In this document: positions 43,913 to 55,239 of the stretch, piece after piece
How the letters are laid out: every line of letters begins with the position of its first letter
Numbering within the stretch: position 1 is the stretch's first letter
NCBI GenBank assembly: GCA_030062745.1
Contig: CP099854.1
Location: forward strand, 13,588,153-13,652,152
From: Capitulum mitella
Taxonomy: Eukaryota > Arthropoda > Thecostraca > Pollicipedomorpha > Pollicipedidae
Length of the DNA: 64,000 nucleotides
Direction: 5' to 3'
Translations under genes and position numbers: made by a program
The notes under the pieces: generated by a model
Told to the model about the DNA's origin: nothing
The model's database searches: none
The model's input: the letters and a program-made list of their open reading frames with translations, nothing else

Positions 43913-46900
43913 CTGGCGGCGGAGTGAGGAGCTAATGGTGTTGACGTGCAGCCACCAGTCGTGAAGGCGCAAAACGGACTATAAATTGAAGTTATGGCCG
44001 CCGCCAAGTGGACGGGACCGCAGTCGTACCTGCCATATGAACCGCTACACACCCAGCGCCACTTGCTATTCTAAGGTTATCTCGACATTGTTTCATGGGA
44101 AACAAACTGCCAAAAAATAGCTGTAACCACATTAACATAAAAAACATTCCTACCGACTTCATGCCTTGTGAAGGTTTTTCACGATGTATACATCCCACAT
44201 GAGAAACACCACATTTCTGGCACTCATCTGATAACATCTTCAAGAGATAAAAGACCATTTGGCGAACGACACCCTCAGGTTTGAAGGCCAATTACATATG
44301 GCGTCATGACCCTTAACGCCCTGTGTCGAAGATGGCCAATCTGATCCTTGCGTAACGCTGTCATTGCGTGTTCACTGCCATCTGTTGGCGCTTGTGTCAA
44401 CCAACCGGTGCCCTGAGGTGCTCCGGATCCAATGTACTCGGAGACCTCGTCCCCCTTGTCCAGCTGGCTGCCGGGAATGTTAACCACCAGCCAGTGTCGC
44501 ACTTCGCTTACAGACGGGTCGCTGCGGCTGGGCGCGTCCGGGTCTGGAACAGATCACGGTCCGATCACGGTGACATTCACGGTACGTATCACGAACCCAT
44601 CAGGAGACATTCACTGTACGAAACACGAACTCATCACGGGCTGGTCACGGTACGGATCATGAGCCTGCCAAGGGCCAGTCACGATAGGGATCACGACCCA
44701 ACAGCGGAGCGGAGTATGAACCAGTCACAAGAGACAAGTCCACGTTCCTGATGGAATACGGATGTCCATATCACGGTTTTTTTGTGAACGAGCGAACGAA
44801 CCGGAGAAGGAAACATTTTACTCTGAGAGGAAATGTTAAAAAGCATAGCACTCATTGAAGTCTTGCAAATCAAATTATACCCTTCATGGTGGTTTCTAGC
44901 CAATGGCGCAAGTCAAGTCACATCAAAGCCCGCGACTGTTTGGAACGGCATAGAATCTAAAGGCCTCTAGTGGCCATTAAATGAACATGAATGAGTCAGA
45001 ATGGTATGAAATGGAATGCCTCCATTCCAAACCAAAGCATCAAAATCCGCTGCTCGCAACTCATCACTGGTTGCTTGCGCCGTCTCTTTATTTATCTTTC
45101 CAAACTGACCGTATGGGTATCTTCGATGTCTAGAGAGGACCTTGTGACGTTGCAAGGGATCGCAAATGATAACCGAAGTGAGATGTGCCGCATGTAAATA
45201 CACACAGGGAACAGACGTCACAAAACCGCGCAGCACTGCATACGTCCACACCGCAGGCGCAGCGCGCGCGGCGCATTTCCGCAGAAAGGAAAATAAAAAA
45301 AAACAGTGTCTTCTCCGGCGGAAGAAGGCTGTGGGCGACATTTTATATAATAATCTTGCCGGCTGTGGCTGACAAACACACTTCAACTATGACCGCTGCC
45401 GAGCCGCTGCCTTCCGAGTGTTGAGATGTCTCAGATTGTCTATGGAACAGACAGTGACTAGGGGGCCACACATGACATTTTCACCAATGGCACCGAAAAA
45501 CAGCATAAATGGCATAAAATTCATACAATGAATGTTTCTAGGTTAACGATTTGTGATTTTGTTGCTGCATAACATCATTTCAAGACGAAGAAAGTGTAAA
45601 AATTACCGAAAAATATCGCCACTCCATTCGTCGCTGACCGCTGCGCCATTTGTCTGACTTCTGCTGCGATTCCACGGTAACAAAGTAAAAAAATGGCAAT
45701 TCCCAAGGTGAAGGTATTTTGGGCCTAATGTCGCCATCAGTATAACCTGACGAATGATAAAAAAGATAACTAATCCAACTTAACCTAACCTAACCCTAAC
45801 CCTTACATAACCTAACCTAACCTAGCCTAACTTTACCTATTTAGTCGCACGGCCTGTTGGCTCTGTTGGACAGAGCCAAGTCCGATCGCACCCTTTATCG
45901 GCCTATAGCCTCTAGTATCCTACAACGCGCCTTCGGCGCAACATTACACCCTGTGAACATCCGTTTATCGGACTGCAGCCTCTAGTACCATCTGCAGATG
46001 ACATCATCAAACCTTACGCAGTGCATAGGGCATCCTTGGAGCAAAGGCAGTGTAAACAAGATGGCGCTGCCCATTCCGGTCGCGTTTGCTCACGGCAAAA
46101 TACAATCCCATTTGCTTCGGAAAACCATACCAGCAGTGTCACCATTTCTTGCTTTCATAGGGAAGTTCATGAGCTCTTCTGTATCGTATGTATAGCAAAA
46201 ATAGTATGTGAAAAGGTGAAAAAGTATAGTGTCGCCAACTAGTGGATATTCCTTCTCTGGTTTTTTGAGGACCGCAAAAAAACAGGGAGGGGAAGCGCGC
46301 CGACGCCGGTCAATACCAGTCTCGTGGGCATTAGCTGCACACATTTCCAGAGAATAAATCCCGGTCATTATAGGTCAATGACCTATGACGTCCTTTCGGA
46401 CCTCTGCAAGGACAATTTTGTACAGAATGTCGGAAAACCAGGTGTATTGTAACTAGGGATGCACCGGATATCCGACCCGGCTGGATATCCGACCGGATAT
46501 TAGAGATTATCCGGTATCCGGTATCCGGCCGGATATTTTTGTGATCCGGCCGGATATTGCCGGATACTTAACCTCCCGGTGTACGATCAAGACGTTACTC
46601 GAATGTTTGCGTCCAAAACCGTTTCAGGAGAAAGGTGGCTTGTTGTATTACATTGTCGATGTAACTGGCAGTTCCAGGTCGGTCTGGAGATTCTGGAACC
46701 AATACTTTTCTGTATTGGTCCGGGAGGGTTCGGGCATATTTTGCAAGAATGGGACCCAAGTTCAAGGCTTTGAAACAATAGGCAGCATGCGGTCAGCAGC
46801 CCATCTTATGATTTATTAACTTCCTTTTTTCCAAATATTTCTTATCTTTCTCAAATTCTTTGACACAAATGCATTAAATGAAAATATAACGTATGGGCAC

Positions 46901-49667
46901 TGGGAAATGACACAATATTTAAAGTCATACCGTAAGCACATGTATTACTGCATGAACATTAAACTTTGCAGCAATGTAGTCACAGACGTTGCGGTCAGTT
47001 CTTGCCTAATGGATCATCTCCATCACCTCTCAACTGTCGGCAACACGCACGCGCCTGGGCACGCGCACCAGCATTTTACGCGGTATCTCAGGGTCCAGAG
47101 CAGCGATCACCTGGTTCATCCAGCGCTTTAGGGCGACTTTGGGTGTTGCGTACCAGTCTCACTGAAACATCTGCTTAATGATGCCCTGGATGTCCTCAGT
47201 AGGACGCACATTGGGGACACAGGCGATTGCTGTCAGGCACTACATACGGCACTCTGGCCACCTCCAGCAACTTGAGCGTTTTCTTCGCATGATGAACGCG
47301 GGCCAAGTTTGGCCAGATCAACATGTCCCTGTCGAAACAGTCCTCATCCAAATATGGGATGAGGACATCTCCCACACACTTCTCACGGCACATGTTGCCA
47401 TCAGCATTACCCATGCTCGGCATGATAACCGGACTTGTCACACCCCTTGGAGAGATGGCGGGCCACATGAAAAGATTACGGGGAAACTTGCTGTCTTGCC
47501 TCAGCTGTACTTCTGCTGGACAGTCTCCACGGGCTCCAACAGAATATCCAAGGTTTCCTGGCATATGCCTCTCGTGATAGGTAAAGTAGCTTTCGTCGTC
47601 CATGGCAATGCCACATCCTTTCCGATTTCAGATGATCCGCGCGACAGTTTCCGGATGCGGATCTTTTGAGCGACCTCTTGTTTTTGGGTGGCCTGGGGTG
47701 ACCTCTTGTTCTTTCGGTACCGAACCTTGTTTGCCACCATTTATTTTTGTGACGTACGTTCTAGAGATTCCAAACCTTCCAGCCAGAACGCGTTATGACA
47801 CGCGTTGTTTTTACAGCTCGAATGAGCTGCAGCTGTCTTTTAACACGCACACTGGAAGGGGGTCTTTTTGTGCTCCCCCAACTGTTTTTCTTGAATATCT
47901 CGAGAAAGGATTGCAGCTGGTTGCTGTTACTTTGCGATATTTACGGCAAGTAAATAACTCGTCGAATGACGTAGAAAAAATCGGAAATCGGCCGGAAATT
48001 TTTGAAGTTTCAAGCATTTGAAGTCAGGCAAACATAACGAAAACGACGGTTGTCGGTGACAAATGGGAACCTTGTGAAAGAACTAGCGTTCTACTTAAGA
48101 CTGCTGTTTGAACACAATCGGACGATGTCATTCGGGCATAAGTGATGGACGTACCAAGACCACAGCCAGGGTCAATGATGGTCAAGGTCATCAAAGGTCA
48201 AGGTCAAACAGTTTGTGACCTGATCCACATTTGCTTTGCAACATGTCAGTTTGTATGAAATATGCATTCGAAGGCCCTAATAAAAACACGTATGCGCACA
48301 CTGGTACGTTTACGTATACCAAAGTCAGTGAAGGTCAAAGTTGTTAAAGGTCAAGGTCAAATATCTTGTAACCTGTCCCAAATTTGTTCTGCGGCATGTC
48401 GATTTGTATGAAATATGCATTCAGAGACCCCAATAAAGACACGTGTGCGCACATAAATACGCATACATGTATATCAGAGTCATTTTAGATCAAGGTCATG
48501 GAAGGTCAAGGGCAGCTTTTGTGACCTGGTCCAGATTTGCTTTGCAATATATCGATTTGTGTGAAATACGCATTTAAAGACCCTACTAAAACACGTTTAG
48601 CACATTGATATTCACATCTGTATGCATATATACATATGCATACATACAAAAATAAACGCTGGAAATAACCAGATGTACCGATGTTGGCTACCTTCACTGA
48701 AAATACGCCAAAAGCTACATGTTGCGCCCTCATTTACTCTCAAACTGTCCCGTGTTGTTCGAAATCTGATCTGTAAAAGATGAAAACATGACGCCGTAAG
48801 TCAACAGCCTGACATGACCTCGACCCAAAATCCCCAGTCAAGACTCCAAATGAATGAAAGTTGTCGTATTCCATGTTTTAACGGCCCAACAAACACCCCG
48901 TTTCGTTCGTTCGAAAAGTTGTGCGGAATGGCCTGTACGGGCCGAGAGTTTCCAAACTTGACCTTTTCCACCCCATTTGACCTTGAAGATATCGACTTAG
49001 AGTCATGAAAATTGCACACAATGTCAATCGTTATAGCCCCACCCTGTCCATAACATTTCATGTTTCTAGCCCTTTCTGTTGCCGAGATCGGAGGGGGCAC
49101 TTTTAGACCTCCCTTCTAGTGCGCGTTAGTGCGAAACCCCTTTCCACTGCGCGGGTTAATGCTCAGTCTGGTTGTTTGGTGGTGATTGCCAATATGGGAA
49201 ACATTACCACGACTCTAGAGGGTTGCCAGCGTTCTGTTAACAGTCGCTCGTGGGTCCCAAAGGATTCACGGTGTCTCCAGATAAATGATTTGGGCGGTCA
49301 ACCCAGTAAGATTTGGACCGAGCGCTTACTTCGAGGGAAAATAATCGCAGTAGGGGTTGCATGGCAATGCAAATGCAGTATTGATAAATACTACTTACGA
49401 TTTCAGCCGGAAAAACCTGAAACACACATTACTTCCCCGAAACAGATTGCGTCGTCACTGGTATGCTAACCGGCAGACGCTCGCGTAGGGATTTTTGACG
49501 TTTCTGCGTTAAAAAGTTTGTTTACGTGAGATCTCGACGCTGATTGGTCATCGGTGGGACTCAAGGTCCAATCAAGAGTAATAAAAAAGGTTGGGGAAAT
49601 AACTAATACGACATAAATTATCTTTAAAACCAAAAAGTTAGCCGTTGGATAATAATAATAATAATGC

Positions 49668-49705
<38 letters not shown>

Positions 49706-52700
49706 TAGTAGTAATAATAATAACAAACAACAATAATAAAAAAGTAAAAATATTACAAAGATGGAAAAGTGAAGTTCCAGTTTGAAAAATACAAAATAAA
49801 AATAAGAAGCAGTGAAATAAAATATCTGAAAAGGAAATCACGGAACAAAACTGCAAAATATTAGGAAGTCAAATAAAACAATAAATAAACATTAACCCCA
49901 ACCTAACATAGTAACCTAACCTAACCTAACCTAACCTAACCTAACCTTATCTAACCTAGCCAAGCCAGGGCCTATTTTAACATGTTAACTGCGGGGGCAA
50001 ATGCCCCCCCAGTCGGACACTTTGCCCCCCCAGTCAAGATCCTTTGCCCATGCAAAGAAAAAACAGCCAGGTGTACTAGCGTACCCAGGAAGGTATTCCA
50101 CAAAGCGCTGCGCTCGCAAAGCAGCATCTTATCAACGAAGGATGTGTTGAATCACTGAGTAATGTGAGAGCACACTTAGAAGCATCACTTTATAATACGT
50201 GACCGCTGGCGAACGTGTTTCGTAATTGGTACGCCGGCACCCGATGCCGCGATTGTCTGGTGAGCGGCCAAGACGTTTCATTGCTTCGTAAGCACGTTAA
50301 AAATGATGATAACCATCTTTGATGTGTTCAAGCGCAAGAAAACTGAAGGGCGAGCTGGTGCGCAGGGCGGTTTCGCTATGGTGAGATAAGGTGTATATGA
50401 ATGCGGTAACAGTCCAGCAGTGCTGTAGTTATCACCAATCATCCTGATCTGAAAACCCTACTAAAATCCCAGTACCTGATTGGTAGAACTTCATTGAACT
50501 ACGCGGTTAAACCCGAGTTTTACGCGAGGAAAACGGAAAATTAATCAGTCATTATTAAAACCGTCAATCTCGCCGCTCCTAGTGCATGGGTTTGAGCATC
50601 CCATGAGCATGCTTCATCTGCTTAACGAACATGGCATGGCCCAGACTGCAGATAATGACAAATGTTGATGATATCTCACTGAGGCGGGCCTAAGGCGAAT
50701 GTTTCAATCTGAGGTGACTTTTTTATTTTGGGGCCGATAACCTGGAAATGGAGAAGTTTGTTCTGCCTGTGTTGGGACAGCTTTTACACTTCTGCGCAGT
50801 GTTGAAAAACATATGACCAAAATTCGGTGAGAAAATGTATTTTGGGGATAGATTAGATCAACAGAAACTATCCCGCAGGCAACCTACTGTCTCATTTAGT
50901 GAAGAATCGAAGCTGCCGCAACATCTCGCCAATATTCTGGCCATCGTTTGCAGACTGTGACTTATATATTTGAAGTACCACGCCTTGCCATGCCACGGTA
51001 ACCCACGGTGCCGGTCTGGCAATTTCCCGCGCGTTCTTAGACGTCAGGATGTTTAAGGACCACCTGCGTCAATGCAAAAAGTGCCTTTTATAACGGAAGT
51101 CTGTGCCACTATGGCTGCACCACGAGAAAAAAACCGAATTTTGGTTGACCGGTGCTCAGACCTGCCTTCGCGGGGAGAAGTGCAGCAACAATATTTTCAG
51201 TCCCACCGTGTGGATAGGCTTACCCAGAGGTAGGTCAAAACACAGATCGTCCGCGAAATGATGAAGGTGTGAAACAAAGCCGGTATTCTCACTGCACTGG
51301 CGCGGAACGTGATAAAGAAGCTCAACAGGAAGCTTGACCAGTACCAAAGGCAAATTCTGGAGGTTCACCCCGGAAATTGACAAGAAGAATGGATTTAGGG
51401 ACAACCTTAACCCGATTCCCGGAGGGCTAGACGGTATGGCCGATTCCCGGCAGGGGGGGCGGATTCGGCCCCCCCCTGAGATTTCGAGAACTACTTATCC
51501 GATTTCATCGCAACAAACGGCAATCGATTTGCCGTGACGTGAGCTACATTTTTATAAAAAGAAATTTTCAAAATTTCGAAATTTGTGGATACAGGGGAGC
51601 AAAAAGGTCAAAATGGGGGATACTTTTGACTTCTTATAACTCCGTTGTTTATAGACCGATTTCGATGAAACTGGCATGAATCGAGAGATTATGGATAGGG
51701 CTTTTACCATGGGTATGCAAATTTGAAATTTTGAAAAAAAATTCATGGGCGTTCACAGGGTTTTAAAAATAGGGGGATTAGTTTTCTAATAACTGAATGA
51801 ACAAAAGAGGCCAAAACACTTTTTTAGCTTCTGCTAGTCATGTTATGCTAAAGAAGTACAAACCGCATTACAATGTTTGTATAATGTTAGCATAGGCGGT
51901 GCCAGGGACATAAAAAAGGGGGAACTGTCATGGTCACACGTTCTTCAGATCAACTTGTGACCTTTGACCTTAAATGACCTCCAGTGACCTTGGGGTCACC
52001 TGGAATGATGTCGTGTGCATTCAAGATTATCTGTAAACGTTTTTAATCGATTGAATTCACTCTATTCCAAAAAATTCATTTTTTGGCTTTTGCGATATAG
52101 GGTACGCGCACTGACATTTTAGATCATAGCTCCGTGGCCCGACCTGATATCGAGCTGAAACTTGGTACACAAGTAGAGGGCACCCTTCTACGTCATATTT
52201 GTTCCGGGTTTGGCATTTGAGAAAACGGCGCAGAACTTATTGCGAAAAAACAAATTTTAACTTTTGACCTTAACCTGACCTTGTAAATTGACCTCAGATA
52301 AACAAAATTACATATGCACATTGCCCAACTATTTAGCTATACATTCATATAAAGTTTTAAGTTCTATCTTAAAAACTCTGTTTTTGGCAGGCATTTTCCT
52401 TTTACCCTCAACATGGCCAAAAATGGCATGAGGTGCCTCCCAAAAACGTTGCCTGGCTCCGCCCCTGAGCGAAATAGAATTTCGAAATTTTGTCACGGCG
52501 CGTAGAAGGAATAGCTAGGAAAAGTCAGCAAGTTTTGTGAAGCTGCGTTAAAAAGCCTGGAATCGGCAAGCAAAAAACCCGAGGGGGGGCGGATTCCGCC
52601 CCCCTCCCTGCCGGGAATAGGGTTAACAATCTTTTTGACCTTGCCCTTGTCGGCACCATTAAGATCATCAAAACCAAGAGGATAAACACATTCTCTAGGC

Positions 52701-55149
52701 CCAAGGGGAGCCAGGTCGCCGAGGCGTCATGGTGGTATTCGATAAGTTCCCTTCTGAGAAGGAGGAGCGAGCTCTTCAACGACAACAGTAGGCCGAAGCT
52801 TTAAAGGGCCCGCCGTTAGATTAAACAGCAGACCGAGCATGAGGCAACTGCCCAGCTGGAATACTCGCCTACCGACAACACACAACTGACAGATCAGGAT
52901 GACCCGCAGCCCATGGCCATGCCTTCGAAGCGGTCCTGCAGGAGAGCCAAGAACATCGCCACTCCTGGTCAGGCAGCAGCCCTCGATCGGACCAAGCTCA
53001 ATGATCGCTCTGCAATTCACTTCCTATCGGCGACGGCTTCGGTTCTCGGCCACGACTCCTCTGAACTGGCGATCACAGAAGCTCGGGCAGGCGCGCACGT
53101 AGATCGCAGAGGAAAGCCATTGCGGACGAAATCTAGCATTCTTTCTCCGCGCCACCCAACCTGGTGGTCCACTGGGACGGCAAACTGTTACTGACGATGG
53201 AAAGGAAAAGGTGGATCGACTCTGTCATTGTAACCGGTCCAAGAAGTGCCGCCAAGCTCTTCGGTGTTTGGAAGTTGCAAGTAGAGCCGGAGCAACGCCA
53301 GCCAACGTTGTCGCGCTTTGTCTGGAAGACTGAGAGGTTTCGGACAACGTCGTCGGCATGAGCTTCGACACCACCTCCAGCTGGTTGGTTGGTTGGTTAT
53401 TGGGGCTTAGGGGCGCACCGACTGCAGGGTCATTCGGCGCCCAACCACCTCCAGCAATACTGGACAAGTTGTGGGAGCAAACACGCTTCTTCAGCAGAGG
53501 CTTGAGTGACGGCCTTTTCACTTTGCTTGTCGTCATCATGTCGTCGAACTGGTGGCAGAGGCGGCTTTCTCCACGCGCTTCGGTCCGTCCTCGGGACCGC
53601 GATCTCCTTGTTCAAGAGCTTCGAGAAGAGATGGAGGCTCATTGATTGGAACAAGTTTGAACCTATGGTGTATGAAGACCTGGAGCCAGCAGTGGCCGAG
53701 ACGTTTTTCTCTTCCAATGATCGTTTCGTCGCCTTCTGCCGTGAGAAGCTCGCCGAAATCCAGCCTAGCGATGATTATCGTCGTTCTTTGAGGTCTCGAT
53801 TATCCCCTTTGGTCAACAGCCTCCACGGGGAATCAAGTTCCCCAGCCAGGTGCTCTCCAACGTGCCAGATAGATGGTTCCATCGCGCCAGATGGATGGGG
53901 CGCATAATCTGCGGGATCAAGATCTTCTTGCTTTGCTATCAGTTCTCCGTGACTCTCAGTGATTTGGGAGCACTCAAACGCTTCGTCTCTTTCATGGTTG
54001 TTTTGTACGTCAGTGCATGGTTCTATTCTTCATCGGCGGTCAGCGCTTCCGTGCACGACCTGACCGTTCTGCAAAGCCTGATGTGAATGCTGAAATTTCG
54101 AAGGGGATCTCCAAGGAGTTTGCCGATCACCTATTATCTATTATGACATTATAGTCGACATATGATTTATCATAACAATCACCTATTATGGTGCCCCAGC
54201 GAAGAACTGGCTGGTGTGTCGTTCTTCGACGAAGGCGTGCCGTGTGAGATGAAGACGAGGATGATCGCGGCACTCCAGGAACAGGGATCGGAGAGTCCTC
54301 CCAGCGAGCGCAGATGGATCTCGCAGAAAAGAAGGTTCTCGTCCCAGGAAGATCATCGTCGACTTCATTACCGCAAAGTCGGTGGGCAACCTGAAAGCCT
54401 ACGGCATCAACATGGACTTCTTTGCCGCCGATCCCGCTGATTGGGAGACAGCACCTGGCTTCACGAACGCTAAGGAAGTCCTGTGCGGGATCGCAGTAGT
54501 TAGCGACTTCGCCGAACGAGCTGCAGCTCTTATCCAAGTATACAACAAGGTACTGACGAAGGATGAAGGGCAAAAGCAGTACCTGCTGCAAGTCGTCGAA
54601 CAGCATCGTCGCCAGAACCCCGAGACCACTAAGAGGACTGAAGTATCATTCCCACCTAAGCCACACTGCTGCCGACAGGGTCAGTGACCTATGACCTGAG
54701 ACAGAATGCGAAGTGTCTTTCGATCCAGTGTGTCAAAAGGAGTACTATGATGTGCATTTTATGCATATCGTGCGCTTGGTTTAAAAAACTGAAGCACAAA
54801 ACACGTTTGGGGGCATTTCAGACACATCTCTCCCTGAACGAATCTCCCAGGGATCACAAGTCCATGGAGAATGAGTTCTTACTGGCGATAAATGAAATGG
54901 TGTTCTTTGAATTTAATGGGCTCGGAATGCACAAAAGCCGGCGCGAATTTCATTGAAATAAAATAAAATCCAGCACAAACGACATACAGTCTTCGTGTGA
55001 AAGTGCTTAAGAGTGCTGGACCAAGGCCATATTTTGCACACATGATTTCGTCCAGAGACATATCAGTTAATGACAGAGCGCTGTGGAATTGTTCATCGTA
55101 ATTCGCCCTTATATATATATATATATATATATGCCTTCCTTAGGAAAAC

Positions 55150-55186
<37 letters not shown>

Positions 55187-55194
55187 TTCCTTAA

Positions 55195-55239
<45 letters not shown>

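Larger units (their letters stand above)
51111..54687 (+). pseudogene. hAT-B transposase-like gene, decayed and twice interrupted
   Basis: Fragments in shifting frames keep a recognisable order: [29 protein letters not shown] (then the F1 MITE), [119 protein letters not shown] and [19 protein letters not shown]. This matches, from memory, a widespread family of uncharacterised invertebrate proteins with FDTT..NTG and CRHH motifs reminiscent of the hAT catalytic core. Its position inside hAT-B ends supports its being the element's transposase. Frameshifts, stops, a 1.2 kb MITE and a 63 bp insert make it non-functional. Confidence 0.75.

Noticed and set aside
45781-45835. A true chromosome end
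   Set aside because: Short, imperfect and flanked by gene introns on both sides, so interstitial.
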